A stretch of 64,000 nucleotides of DNA from Exiguobacterium sp. Leaf196. Lineage in GTDB: Bacteria > Bacillota > Bacilli > Exiguobacteriales > Exiguobacteriaceae. The stretch's first letter is position 1. Each line of letters opens with the position of its first letter. The stretch is taken from positions 1-64,000 of the forward strand of contig NZ_LMPV01000010.1 in the NCBI RefSeq assembly GCF_001423965.1, read 5' to 3'. Shown one piece after another: positions 25,596 to 36,610 of the stretch. The notes beneath the pieces are model-generated. The model saw only the letters and a program-made list of their open reading frames with translations. It was not told where the DNA came from and ran no database searches. Made by a program: the position numbers and the translations under genes.

Positions 25596-25625
25596 AAACA
25601 ATCATTTTCAAGGAGGATGTTTCGC

Positions 25626-25910
25626 ATGTTAAAACCACTTGGTGATCGCATCGTGATCGAAGTCGTTAAAAAAGAAGAAACAACACTCGGAGGAATCGTT
25701 CTTCCTGGGTCAGCGAAAGAAAAACCACAAGAGGGTAAAGTCGTCGCTGTCGGTACTGGCCGTGTGACAGAGCAAGGCGTACGTGTACCACTTGAAGTGA
25801 GTGTCGGAGATCACGTCATCTATGCACAATATGCCGGTTCGGAAGTCAAAGTCGACGGCAATGAATACTTAATTTTACGCGAAAGCGATATTTTGGCAGT
25901 AGCCGAGTAA
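25626..25910 (+). CDS. groES: Co-chaperonin GroES
   Basis: A 94-residue Gro[29 protein letters not shown] is the standard start with the mobile loop, and [13 protein letters not shown] the standard end. It caps the GroEL ring during protein folding. AAGGAGGATG precedes the ATG at 25626; three codons upstream in frame lie over the ribosome site. GroEL follows 33 bases later. Confidence 0.98.
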   Translation: MLKPLGDRIVIEVVKKEETTLGGIVLPGSAKEKPQEGKVVAVGTGRVTEQGVRVPLEVSVGDHVIYAQYAGSEVKVDGNEYLILRESDILAVAE

Positions 25911-27584
<1,674 letters not shown>

Positions 27585-27599
27585 GGCATTTCATCTCTA

Positions 27600-27637
27600 A
27601 GTACCGAATCCTAGTAAATAGGGTTTGGTACTTTTTT
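27600..27637 (+). terminator. Terminator of groESL
   Basis: AGTACCGAATCCTA and AGGGTTTGGTACTT form a stem with two G-T pairs, then TTTTTTA. Confidence 0.85.
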
Positions 27638-27807
27638 ATACTTCATACTTTCAGAATGATTTGAATAATTATTCTTTTATTTGTAATATTATACTTAATG
27701 TTTAAGCGATATACATATATAGAATTAACTAGAAGTGAATGAGGGGAGATTTAACATTTAATCGTCGCCTTACGTTCATAGATCAAAAGAGAGATAGGTG
27801 TCATCAA

Positions 27808-28428
27808 ATGAATGAAATTTTAAAAGGTATAATAACGTCCGGGACGCTCATTATCGCTATTGGAGCACAAAATGCATTCGTTTTAAAACAAGGCTTATTA
27901 AAAAATAATATTTTCTGGGTAGCCTTGGTGTGTTTCTTATGTGATGTGTTACTGATGTGCACGGGCGTATTAGGGGTCGGTACTGTTATTAAAAACAATA
28001 CGTTTGCGAATGTTGGTCTTGCGATTGTCGGAGGACTATTTCTGCTATTATACGGATTCAAATCTTTTCGAAGTGCGTTTTCATCGTCAAGTGCAATCGA
28101 TATTTCAACCGATGTTAAAATCATTCCCATTCATAAAACAATTTTAGTTACATTAGCAATTACACTTTTAAATCCACATGTATACCTAGATACGGTCGTT
28201 GTCATCGGTGGTATAGCTGGGACTTTGACATTTGATCAAAAAGTCAATTTCTTAATTGGAGCCTTAATTGCCTCGTTTGTCTGGTTTTTTGGCTTAGGGT
28301 ATGGATCGAGATGGCTCATTCCTGTATTTAAACAACCAAAAGCGTGGAAAGTATTAGATTTTGGAATAGGATGCTTAATGTTCTGGCTATCGTATCAATT
28401 GATTCAGTTTGCTTTAGAAAAAAGTTAA
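27808..28428 (+). CDS. LysE/ArgO-family amino acid exporter
   Basis: A 206-residue membrane protein with about six helices. The N-terminal IGAQNAFVLKQGLLKNN and ITLLNPHVYLDTVVVIGG match the LysE/ArgO family, which exports lysine, arginine or related compounds. The ATG at 27808 (MNEILKGII) is preferred to the longer upstream frame that has no family similarity; the ribosome site is weak (GAGATAGGTG). Base composition is clearly richer in A/T than the flanking groEL and LTA-synthase-like genes, which suggests acquisition by transfer. Confidence 0.88.
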   Translation: MNEILKGIITSGTLIIAIGAQNAFVLKQGLLKNNIFWVALVCFLCDVLLMCTGVLGVGTVIKNNTFANVGLAIVGGLFLLLYGFKSFRSAFSSSSAIDISTDVKIIPIHKTILVTLAITLLNPHVYLDTVVVIGGIAGTLTFDQKVNFLIGALIASFVWFFGLGYGSRWLIPVFKQPKAWKVLDFGIGCLMFWLSYQLIQFALEKS

Positions 28429-28464
28429 AAAGATCTTTAAAGGACTAAGGAGCAACTGCAAAAT

Positions 28465-29403
28465 ATGAAGGACGATGAGATTTTATATTTAGTTGAGCAG
28501 ATGTCTGAGGAAAAGTACTTCTATCAGGAAGAATCGAAGTGCTATACGAACGAAGGCTCACCATCAGACACCGCTTATGAAAAAGTTCGTCATTTTAGGG
28601 ACGCGAATATGCTTCCGAGATTGAACACGTTACTCGACAAAGTGAAACAAGCAGAACAAAAACAACATCTTTATTTTATGATTGGAACGATTGGTGAGAA
28701 TTCGGGAGATGTTCGTGCAGGGATGTTATTGCTTGAGAAACTGGAGCAAGAAACAAAGCCGAGTCTTCTCGAAAGTATCTTAGAAGAAATAGCAAAACAA
28801 CGATGCATTCATAATACAGAACGAATTGTAAAATACATAGACGATTCTCGGTCGTCTGTTCGAGAGGCTGCGATTCAAGCATTGCGAGTCTGTCGAGATG
28901 AGATAGCAGAGGATGCATTAATTCGTTTGATTACGACATCAAATAACTCTTTTGATATCATGAGTGCTAATTTTGTTTTAGCCACGATTGGAACAGAGCG
29001 AGCAATTTCTTATTTGATTCCTTTGTTGGACCATTCGCGAGGAGACGTTAGGCATTCGGCTTTAGCTGCACTGAGTGAACTTGGAAATGGATTAGATCTT
29101 TCAATATTTTTGCATGGACTAAAAGATCGATCTAGCAATGTGAGAGAGTATGCGTTAGTCGCAATCGAGCGACATGGTGATGAAGTAGCGATTGAACCGG
29201 TAATCAAACGTTTACAAATATTATTGAAGCGAAAGCGACAGATACAGACAGATGAAGTCATAATCGCTCTTCGATTTTTATATCGATACCAGCATTCCTC
29301 TCAGGCGATTCCTAAATTATTTCATTGGATCATTCAAACAAAAAGAGAACTTTTGTTTGACGAAGAATGGCAATGGATCGAAGACCATTTTACTTTCTAC
29401 TGA
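28465..29403 (+). CDS. HEAT-repeat protein
   Basis: A 312-residue soluble protein built of helical repeats. HEAT or PBS-lyase-type units are visible in the middle, for example IDDSRSSVREAAIQALRVCRDEIAEDALIRLI, DHSRGDVRHSALAALSELG and KDRSSNVREYALVAIERHGDE. Such folds usually bind proteins; no enzyme motif is seen and the role is unknown. It is AT-rich like the LysE gene 36 bases upstream and is probably in the same transcript, ending in the hairpin at 29434. Confidence 0.82.
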   Translation: MKDDEILYLVEQMSEEKYFYQEESKCYTNEGSPSDTAYEKVRHFRDANMLPRLNTLLDKVKQAEQKQHLYFMIGTIGENSGDVRAGMLLLEKLEQETKPSLLESILEEIAKQRCIHNTERIVKYIDDSRSSVREAAIQALRVCRDEIAEDALIRLITTSNNSFDIMSANFVLATIGTERAISYLIPLLDHSRGDVRHSALAALSELGNGLDLSIFLHGLKDRSSNVREYALVAIERHGDEVAIEPVIKRLQILLKRKRQIQTDEVIIALRFLYRYQHSSQAIPKLFHWIIQTKRELLFDEEWQWIEDHFTFY

Positions 29404-29433
29404 TGGGCTCGAGGGTAGGTGGAGATAACGATC

Positions 29434-29488
29434 AATAAACAAGCCTGACTTCTCACTAGACGTGAAGAAGGTCAGGCTTGTTTATTTT
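29434..29488. terminator. Bidirectional terminator
   Basis: AATAAACAAGCCTGACTTCT and its complement AAGGTCAGGCTTGTTTATT form a long stem between the convergent HEAT and LTA-synthase-like genes. Confidence 0.92.
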
Positions 29489-29510
29489 AAGAAAATTAGA
29501 TGCTCTTTAA

Positions 29511-31301
29511 TTACTCCAGTTCATTCTCCTCAATAATCTTATCCGACAGCTTTAACTGCTTACTCACATCCTTCACTTGATTTCGACAGAACTTCAGCTC
29601 GACCTTTTTCTCAGTCGATACATCATAACAAGTGCCTTCGCCTGATGCTTTCGTCAAATCCGCTTCATAGTAATAGTCCTTGTAGCGGAACGAACCATCA
29701 CGGAAGCCCGTCAGATTCGGTTTGTCGTCGATGAGGGATTGCCCCATCATATAGGACGTTTTGAGGTTTAATAGATCAATGATCGTTGGTGCGATATCAA
29801 TCTGTCCGCCATTCTCTCTCATGACCCGACCGGTTTGCTGGTCGGGTTTTTTGATGAAGAGCGGGATGCGGCGCTCGAGTTCAAAGGCAGCAACGGGAGA
29901 CGATACATCCGCCTTTTTGCGCATCTCACTGCCTTCATTGACGAGTCCACTATCGTGATCGCCATAAAAGATGACGAGCGACTGATCCCAAAGATCCCGT
30001 TGTTTCAACTCATCAATCATCTTTCCGACACCGGTGTCGACGTAATGGACGGTCTGGTAATACCGTTTCAACATTGGATCCTCATATCCGGACAGATCAA
30101 GCGTCTGATCTTCCTTGTCGATTTCATACGGTGTATGACTCGTCAACGCGACTAAAAACGAGAAGAACGGTTCTTGCAGCGTCTCCATGTGATCAATCGA
30201 TTCGAGGAAGAACTGCTGATCGTTCAGCGCCATGCCGATCTTTTTTTCTTTTGAATAATCATTTTGGCTGAAGAAGTGCTTAAAACCGATGTTCTTGTAA
30301 ACATCGTCACGATTCCAGAAACCTTTTTCGTAAGCGTGCATTGCTGCCGTATCGTATCCGTTCTTCTCAAGTAACGCAGGTAGCGGCTCAAATTCATTCG
30401 TCGGATATTGCGTATAAACGGAACCTGATTTCAACGGGTAAAGCGATGTGTTCGTGATGAACTCAGCGTCCGAAGTTCGTCCTTCATGTGTCTGGTGGTA
30501 AAACGACGAGAAGTAGAGCGATTCCTTCTTCAACTGATTCAGGTTCGGCGTTACTTCTTCGCCATTAATGGTCTGGTCGATGACAGAAGCCTGGAACGAC
30601 TCGAGTTGCACCAAAATGATGTTCGGTGTCTTTTTCGCACCGGTTGGATTCGTCTGCTCCTTTTGGTTGATGCGCTGTTGTTCCTGAGCCGTCAATCCGT
30701 CGCTCGGTCGCCCGGTCACGCCTTTGAAAGCGTCCCACCCGTGATAACCCCAAAAGCCGAACAGGTAGTAGTCACGCATATCGGAGATTGTTGCCGTCGG
30801 TTGACGATCTTCCGTTAGCGTCCGGTACGTCAGCAGCGAGGCAGACAAAATAATGCCACTGACTGCAAGAAGTCCAGCTGTCCGGCGTCGTGTTTGCGCT
30901 GTCGTTACTTCCGGTCGTTTGCGGAAGACAAAGAGCAGTACCATGAAAATCAAACTATCAGCGAACAAGAGGAAGTCTTGCGGTACGATCAAGGCAGTGA
31001 AGCCGCTACTGACGTCACTCATCTGCGTCATCTGTGAGAGGAGCGAGACGGAGAGGAAGTCCTCGAAGTAACGGTAGTACCACATGTCGGAAGCCAGCAG
31101 AAAACTGTGCGCCAGCAGTAGACCGAGCCAGACCCAGCGGCGTTTATTCCACGGAATCAGTAACGTCCAGCTCGATAGGATCAGCATGCCAGCAAGATTC
31201 ATCAGTGTTAAATGAAGCGAAAGGTCGGTTTTTGTAAAATAACTAAATAGCATGAACTTCAGCATGCCAAGTAACAGATAAAGGGTGTAGCGAATCGCCA
31301 T
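29511..31301 (-). CDS. LTA synthase family (sulfatase-fold) membrane enzyme
   Basis: A 596-residue enzyme with about five N-terminal membrane helices (to near residue 175) and an extracellular sulfatase-fold domain. The catalytic threonine is Thr276 in HEGRTSDAEF, with the metal sites ILVQLESFQ and FYGDHDSGL. LtaS proteins take glycerol phosphate from phosphatidylglycerol to build lipoteichoic acid or prime its synthesis. Whether this is the main polymerase, a primase or a YfnI/YqgS-like paralogue cannot be told. Single gene. Confidence 0.93.
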   Translation of the reverse strand: MAIRYTLYLLLGMLKFMLFSYFTKTDLSLHLTLMNLAGMLILSSWTLLIPWNKRRWVWLGLLLAHSFLLASDMWYYRYFEDFLSVSLLSQMTQMSDVSSGFTALIVPQDFLLFADSLIFMVLLFVFRKRPEVTTAQTRRRTAGLLAVSGIILSASLLTYRTLTEDRQPTATISDMRDYYLFGFWGYHGWDAFKGVTGRPSDGLTAQEQQRINQKEQTNPTGAKKTPNIILVQLESFQASVIDQTINGEEVTPNLNQLKKESLYFSSFYHQTHEGRTSDAEFITNTSLYPLKSGSVYTQYPTNEFEPLPALLEKNGYDTAAMHAYEKGFWNRDDVYKNIGFKHFFSQNDYSKEKKIGMALNDQQFFLESIDHMETLQEPFFSFLVALTSHTPYEIDKEDQTLDLSGYEDPMLKRYYQTVHYVDTGVGKMIDELKQRDLWDQSLVIFYGDHDSGLVNEGSEMRKKADVSSPVAAFELERRIPLFIKKPDQQTGRVMRENGGQIDIAPTIIDLLNLKTSYMMGQSLIDDKPNLTGFRDGSFRYKDYYYEADLTKASGEGTCYDVSTEKKVELKFCRNQVKDVSKQLKLSDKIIEENELE

Positions 31302-31313
31302 GGTCAGTACTCC

Positions 31314-31493
31314 TTACGTGTGTCGTCAATCGGTCTTTACCCTAAACGGCAAATCGAGGAACGCATAGATGTGGGAAGTATACAATCTGAAGGTGAAATG
31401 GCGATTGTTTCTGAATCAGGCAAAAATAGAACTATTACCAAGACAGGAAGTCATGTTCGCTCGTTTCATGAATTAATCGAGGAATTGGTTTGA
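31314..31493 (+). pseudogene. C-terminal remnant of an unknown gene
   Basis: A reading frame of about 60 codons, open from 31275 and ending at TGA 31493, gives a protein-like hydrophilic sequence (GLYPKRQIEERIDVGSIQ, GEMAIVSESGKNRTITKT, HVRSFHELIEELV) without a plausible start or ribosome site. It fills most of the 298-base gap between the LTA-synthase-like gene and wrbA. The family is not recognised. It may instead be a chance frame. Confidence 0.4.
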
Positions 31494-31520
31494 ATTTCCT
31501 CTTGAATTCAAACAATTGAC

Positions 31521-31545
31521 GTTAATTTGCGCGGAAAGCGGGAAT
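31521..31545 (+). promoter_or_regulatory. Possible sigma-B-type promoter of wrbA
   Basis: GTTAAT-N13-GGGAAT resembles the general stress (sigma-B) consensus GTTTAA-N13/15-GGGTAT. It ends 54 bases before the wrbA start. A conventional sigma-A pair is not apparent there. Confidence 0.35.
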
Positions 31546-31599
31546 AGAAAGCGTGTACGTCCATCGTCCGTCACTGTCTTTTAAAAAAGGAGCGAAGTC

Positions 31600-32202
31600 A
31601 TGTCAAACGTGAAACTAGCGGTCATCTATTACAGCGCAACCGGAACGAACCATCAACTTGCCTCATGGGCAAAAGAAGCGGGAGAAGCAGCAGGGGCGGA
31701 AGTCCGTCTTGCGAAAATCAAGGAGACAGCCCCAGCAGAAGCGATCGCTTCGAACCCATTGTGGCAAAAGCATGCGGAAGCCACACGTGATATCGAAGAA
31801 GCGACACCGGATCTACTCGACTGGGCAGATGCGATTATCTTTAGCGTCCCGACACGTTACGGTCATGTCCCAGGACAATTCCAACAGTTCCTCGACACGA
31901 CAGGCGGACTGTGGGCACAAGGCAAACTCGTCAATAAAGTCGTCAGTGCGATGTCGTCGGCACAGAATCCGCATGGCGGTCAGGAAGCGACTGTTCTCGC
32001 AGTTTATACGACGATGTTCCACTGGGGTGCAATCGTTGCGGCACCAGGTTATTCGGATCCTGTCTTGTTCGCAGCGGGCGGAAATCCATATGGTACATCG
32101 GTCACTGTCGACCAAGACGGTAACATGGTTGAATCAGTCGAACCAGCCGTGCGCCATCAAGCGAAACGGACGGTTGAAGTGGCAAGCCGTCTTAACTCAT
32201 AA
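31600..32202 (+). CDS. wrbA: NAD(P)H:quinone oxidoreductase WrbA
   Basis: A 200-residue flavodoxin-like quinone reductase (type IV). The FMN phosphate loop is YYSATGTNHQLA (residues 10-21), and FSVPTRYGHVPGQFQQFLDTTGGLW and GGNPYGTS are WrbA marks. It reduces quinones by two electrons, avoiding semiquinone radicals. AAAAAAGGAGCG precedes the ATG. Single gene with a terminator. Confidence 0.95.
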   Translation: MSNVKLAVIYYSATGTNHQLASWAKEAGEAAGAEVRLAKIKETAPAEAIASNPLWQKHAEATRDIEEATPDLLDWADAIIFSVPTRYGHVPGQFQQFLDTTGGLWAQGKLVNKVVSAMSSAQNPHGGQEATVLAVYTTMFHWGAIVAAPGYSDPVLFAAGGNPYGTSVTVDQDGNMVESVEPAVRHQAKRTVEVASRLNS

Positions 32203-32215
32203 CATTACCTAATTC

Positions 32216-32255
32216 AAAAAGCGCCGGAATGCTGATTCGCATTCTGGCGCTTTTT
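32216..32255. terminator. Bidirectional terminator
   Basis: AAAAAGCGCCGGAATGC and GCATTCTGGCGCTTTTT form a stem with a TGATTC loop. It ends wrbA and the convergent kinase gene. Confidence 0.92.
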
Positions 32256-32263
32256 CGTATGCA

Positions 32264-34696
32264 TCATGTATGTTGTGTCAACGGAAGTTCGACTGTGAAC
32301 GTCGAGCCTTGTCCTTCGATCGACTCGACATGGATTTCTCCATCATGTCCACGCGCAATTTCGCGACAGATCGAGAGCCCAAGACCAGTACCGCCGATTT
32401 GACGGGTGTCCGAATTGTCAACACGATAGAATTTTTGGAACAGGTTACTCATCGCAGAAGCTGGGATCCCGATACCCTCATCTTGAATCGCGACCGTGAC
32501 CCGTGACGCGTGTCGCGTCAGTTGAATATCGATCGTTCCACCAGCTGGTGAGTATTTGATCGCATTGTTGATCAGGTTACTGAATAATTGGCGAATCTTC
32601 TTCGCATCCCCTTCGACGATCAATGGTTCGACGTTTCGGAATATTTCAATCGCGTGGGAAGAAGACGACAGACTATGCAACTGTTTCAAATCCCGAATCA
32701 TCGCGACGATATCGAACGGTGCCATCTCATATTCCTGACGGTTTGCTTCCATCCGTTGCAAGTCGAGGAAGTCATTGATCAACAGCGACAGGCGTTCTGT
32801 TTCCGAATGGACCGCTTCGAGATACTTCTTCTGTCGCTTCGGTGGCAGGTCCCGCTGAATCATCAGCTCAGTAAAGCCATAGATCGACGAGAGTGGTGTC
32901 CGTAGTTCGTGTGAGATCGTCGAGACGAGTTCGTTTTTGATCCGGTCAATCTCGACTTCATTCGTCACGTCACGTAAGACGAGTAGAATCCCGCGGAACT
33001 GTCCACCATAATGAATGCTCTCGGAGTACGTCTTGATGAAGCGTCGCTCTTGATCGATCGAGAAGGTGGTTCCTTCACCGATTTCTCGTTTCACGAACGT
33101 CTTTTTCAAGTAACGTTCGAATTCCGGTAGTTGGTCGACGCGATGCTTGAGTTGAACGACAGACGGAGTGATGTTCATCAGCCCATTCTCATCGAGACTG
33201 TCATCAACCGGATGGTCAAACAGATCGAGCAATGGTCGGTTGATTAACTGAATGTTGCCGTCGGGCTCGATATACACGATCGATTCACGGATCGAGTTCA
33301 ACAGTCGCGCTGTTTTTTCCCGTTCGCGTTCAATCTCGTCGAACGTCCGCATCCGTAGGAGTGACAACGCTAGCTGACGCGCGAAGGCAGCGAGTTCTTC
33401 CTGCTCGTAACGATCAAACCGATCCTGATTACGGGACAAGAAGATATAGGCGATGATCTCATTTTGACTCGGATCAAGAACCGGTGTGACAGCGCGCGCG
33501 ACTTCATCTTTGAACTGCGTATGCGGTCGTTTGTCTTGTCGCGACTCACGTAATAACGGCTCAATCGTTGGCATCCAATCTTCGACTGTGAGCGGTGTCT
33601 GCGGATAAAAGACGATATCGATCACTTTCGTACCATCTTTGAAAATCAAGGCACCTTGCGTCGCATTCGTGATTTCAACCATCTTTTGAATGACGGCAGG
33701 ATAGGCACTGATGCTATCACGCGACGCAAGTGTCTCCGTCAATTGATTACGTAGCCGTAAATGGGACTCGTTCCGTTGCGTCAGTTTCAACGCATCTTCG
33801 AGATTAACGTTCGTCGACATCAATTGGTGTTTGTTTTCAATCAAGGCTGTCGCCATCTGATGGAACGATTTACTCAATTCACCGATCTCGTCAGCACGGT
33901 TCAGCGGAATCAACGGTAACGTATGCTCACCACTTGCAAGGAGCTTGCTCTCCTTGCTGAGAAGGTGGATTTGTCGCGTCGTCCGTTCGATGAACGGGCG
34001 GACGATCAGCAAGATGACGAGGAACAACACGATCAGGTTGACGAGCCAAATCCACTCAGCGTACTTCGTCTGCGTGACAAGCTGTTCTTTTGCACCGAGT
34101 TCTTTCGCGCGGAGACTACTCCGGTAGTTCGTGAACGTACTCTCCATCGTGTTGACACTTTTACGCATCGTTTCACTGTTCGAGGCATTCATCTTGAACT
34201 TCCGATTCGGGTCCCGAGGTACTTGTGGCATCATCGCTTTTAGACTCGGCATCTGCAGGAAACGCTCGTCAATCATGCCCGATTGCTTTGCTTGGACGTA
34301 TTTAATCAAGCTGGGCATGACGAAATTTGTATAAGAATTATAGAGCGACCGGATATCAGACGCATAGATTTGATCCGCTTTGTATAAGCGATTCTTTTCA
34401 AACCAAGCCGTCTGTTGTTCGAGTGATGCCTTCTTTTCATCAATCACGTCGAGCACGGCGTCATCTCCGAAGACGATATAGCCCCGCATCTCGTATTGAA
34501 GGGACTGCCAATCGTCCCAGAGTTTCGTCGCCCGATCTTCGCGCATGCTGATCGCATCGAGCTCTTGTTTGGCATCCATGACTTGGTGGTTCGTATAAAA
34601 ATAAGCAGCCAAAGAGGAGACGGATAAGGTAATAAGAATGAGATAAAATGACGACATGATCTGTCGACTGATCTTTTGATTGAACCATTTTCGCAT
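32264..34696 (-). CDS. Membrane-bound multidomain sensor histidine kinase
   Basis: An 810-residue kinase. A membrane helix (about 13-33), an external sensor (34-213, all helical with a CHASE3-like feel), a second helix (215-236), a HAMP linker, a GAF-like domain (about 320-450), a PAS domain (about 465-585), then HisKA with the phospho-acceptor His596 (STISHELRTPLSS) and a HATPase with NLINNAIKYSPAGG (N box), DEGIGIP (G1) and GGTGLGLSI (G2). No response regulator gene is next to it, so it is an orphan. Signal and target are unknown; it resembles kinases of the ResE/WalK/PhoR type only in its core. Confidence 0.92.
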   Translation of the reverse strand: MRKWFNQKISRQIMSSFYLILITLSVSSLAAYFYTNHQVMDAKQELDAISMREDRATKLWDDWQSLQYEMRGYIVFGDDAVLDVIDEKKASLEQQTAWFEKNRLYKADQIYASDIRSLYNSYTNFVMPSLIKYVQAKQSGMIDERFLQMPSLKAMMPQVPRDPNRKFKMNASNSETMRKSVNTMESTFTNYRSSLRAKELGAKEQLVTQTKYAEWIWLVNLIVLFLVILLIVRPFIERTTRQIHLLSKESKLLASGEHTLPLIPLNRADEIGELSKSFHQMATALIENKHQLMSTNVNLEDALKLTQRNESHLRLRNQLTETLASRDSISAYPAVIQKMVEITNATQGALIFKDGTKVIDIVFYPQTPLTVEDWMPTIEPLLRESRQDKRPHTQFKDEVARAVTPVLDPSQNEIIAYIFLSRNQDRFDRYEQEELAAFARQLALSLLRMRTFDEIEREREKTARLLNSIRESIVYIEPDGNIQLINRPLLDLFDHPVDDSLDENGLMNITPSVVQLKHRVDQLPEFERYLKKTFVKREIGEGTTFSIDQERRFIKTYSESIHYGGQFRGILLVLRDVTNEVEIDRIKNELVSTISHELRTPLSSIYGFTELMIQRDLPPKRQKKYLEAVHSETERLSLLINDFLDLQRMEANRQEYEMAPFDIVAMIRDLKQLHSLSSSSHAIEIFRNVEPLIVEGDAKKIRQLFSNLINNAIKYSPAGGTIDIQLTRHASRVTVAIQDEGIGIPASAMSNLFQKFYRVDNSDTRQIGGTGLGLSICREIARGHDGEIHVESIEGQGSTFTVELPLTQHT

Positions 34697-34865
34697 ATGG
34701 ATTATGGATGCTCCTTTGTATATGTGAGTCGAGGGTCGATTAGATGTATTACATTGGAATATTTGTTACCGTAATCGTACATTTTTTAGACGGATAAATA
34801 TAGTCATAATGTATAAAATATCTTCAAAATAAGAGATTCACGTTCACAAGAAAATAAAGAACGAC

Positions 34866-34901
34866 AAAAAAGCAGGACGAGAGCCTAGTCTCATCCTGCT
34901 T
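34866..34901 (-). terminator. Terminator of the dehydrogenase gene
   Basis: On the minus strand AGCAGGATGAGA and TCTCGTCCTGCT form a 12-bp stem with one mismatch, followed by TTTTTT. Confidence 0.9.
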
Positions 34902-34910
34902 CGATACCTA

Positions 34911-35933
34911 TTAATGATGTTCAACGACAATCTTTCCAATCGTTTTTCCACTTTCGACGAGACGGTGTGCTTCTTTTAGATTGTCGGCGTTCATGCCGAT
35001 CAATGTCTGTGTCACCGTCGTCTCGAGCGTATGCTCTTCGATCCATGCTGCGACTTGCGTCAGAATCTCATGTTGGCGAATCATATCATCTGTCGTAAAC
35101 AGCGGGCGCGTGAACATGAATTCCCAGACGAACGTCGCACTCTTTTGTTGGAGCGCACTTAAATCGAGTTTTTGATTCGTCTCGACGATGCTACAGATTT
35201 TCCCTTGCGGTGCGATCACATCGACCATCGTCTCGAAATGTTGGTCCGTCGCATTGAGACAGAAGATATAGTCAACGTATTTGTAACCGAGGGCTTCGAG
35301 CTGAGGACGGAATGCGTCGTGGTGATTGATCGTATGATGCGCACCGTGTTCCTTCGCCCAATCAATCGTCTCGTCGCGTGACGCGGTACCGATGACCGTC
35401 AATCCAGCGTGATTCGCAAGTTGTGTCGCAATCGAACCGACACCGCCAGCGGCTCCGATGATGAGGATTGTCTTCTTAAGATTCGACTTAGCATCAAACG
35501 TCAATCCGAGACGATCGGTCAATGCTTCATAGGCTGTCAGCGTCGTCAACGGGAGAGCAGCCGCTTCACTGAACGTCAACCGTTCCGGTTTTTTAGCGAC
35601 AATTCGTTCATCGACGAGTTGGAAGTCGCTGTTTGATCCAGGGCGCTGAATTGCACCAGCGTAATACACTTCATCACCGACTTGGAAGAGGGAGGCATCA
35701 TCGCCGACTTCAACGACGACTCCCGCTGCATCATAACCGATGACCCTCGGGGCGTCTTCGTCTTTCCCGTGGGCACGGACTTTCGTATCGACTGGGTTGA
35801 CGGAGACAGCTTTGATCTCAACTAAGAGATCGTGTCCTGTTGCTTCTGGTCGTGGTAGTTCCAGATCAATCAGACTATCTTGTTCCGTTAAAGGTAAGTG
35901 TCGGTGGAAACCGACAGCGGACATATTCGACAT
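34911..35933 (-). CDS. Zinc-type alcohol dehydrogenase family / quinone reductase-like protein
   Basis: A 340-residue medium-chain dehydrogenase/reductase. The N-terminal GroES-like domain reads VNPVDTKVR...PRVIGYDAAGVVVEVG, and the Rossmann domain holds the NADPH site GAAGGVGSIATQLA. The catalytic and structural zinc cysteines of true alcohol dehydrogenases are absent, so a zinc-free quinone or enone reductase is likely. The start at 35933 is nine bases after AAAGGA; two TTG codons upstream are poorer. Single gene. Confidence 0.9.
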   Translation of the reverse strand: MSNMSAVGFHRHLPLTEQDSLIDLELPRPEATGHDLLVEIKAVSVNPVDTKVRAHGKDEDAPRVIGYDAAGVVVEVGDDASLFQVGDEVYYAGAIQRPGSNSDFQLVDERIVAKKPERLTFSEAAALPLTTLTAYEALTDRLGLTFDAKSNLKKTILIIGAAGGVGSIATQLANHAGLTVIGTASRDETIDWAKEHGAHHTINHHDAFRPQLEALGYKYVDYIFCLNATDQHFETMVDVIAPQGKICSIVETNQKLDLSALQQKSATFVWEFMFTRPLFTTDDMIRQHEILTQVAAWIEEHTLETTVTQTLIGMNADNLKEAHRLVESGKTIGKIVVEHH

Positions 35934-36113
35934 CAACAATCATCCTTTCCAGATAGGAATCGTTTCTCTCCATCTGTTCCACGCCCGCTCGGTCTTAAAA
36001 CCAGTTGCGAAACTTTGAAAACGGATTCCCCTTCTGTCATCAACGGAAGAATGCTGGATAGATATGGTAGCATATGAGAGTAGCTATCCATTTTCGAGAA
36101 GGAGCGATTTTGT

Positions 36114-36539
36114 ATGTATGACGTCATCTCTCTACCGGCAGGAACGACTCAAGTCACGATTGAACGTTACCTCGTCCATGCTCATCCGCACCCCCGTCCG
36201 TATCGACCCGCGCGTTTGATTGCCTTACGTCAAAGTGGTGGCGTCATGCATCGACTGTATCGCACGGAGCGGGAAATCGTGCTCTCTCCGCACGAGGCAC
36301 TCGCCCCACAAGTCCAGCGCCTCTCGTTCTCGCAACAGGAGCGTGTCCTTGCGTATATCGAAGAACGTCGCGCAAGCTTTGGTTTTGATGAAGGGGAGGA
36401 ATACAAATTTTACTTACTCGAAGTAGCATATGAACTTCGTCACTTACCACGAACGGATCGACCGATTCGGGCACATACGTACTATCAACTGGATGAGCTG
36501 TTGTCGGGTCGACCGCTCGTCTTGCGAGCTAGAAGTTAA
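36114..36539 (+). CDS. Uncharacterised protein
   Basis: A 141-residue Arg-rich soluble protein with no recognised family. It has no signal peptide or membrane helix. A conserved-looking stretch is AHPHPRPYRPARLIALRQSGG. Codon use looks normal for the window, and AGAAGGAGCG precedes the ATG, so the gene is probably real. It stands alone between two terminators. Confidence 0.7.
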   Translation: MYDVISLPAGTTQVTIERYLVHAHPHPRPYRPARLIALRQSGGVMHRLYRTEREIVLSPHEALAPQVQRLSFSQQERVLAYIEERRASFGFDEGEEYKFYLLEVAYELRHLPRTDRPIRAHTYYQLDELLSGRPLVLRARS

Positions 36540-36559
36540 GAACGCTCCACATGAGATAA

Positions 36560-36610
36560 AAAAACAGTCCGCCTTTCCTTACGTTCATCGCGAGGAGGGC
36601 GGACTGTTTA
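36560..36610. terminator. Bidirectional terminator
   Basis: AAACAGTCCGCC and GGCGGACTGTTT form a 12-bp stem around a mostly paired middle part (CTTTCC / GGAGG region). It lies between convergent genes. Confidence 0.85.
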
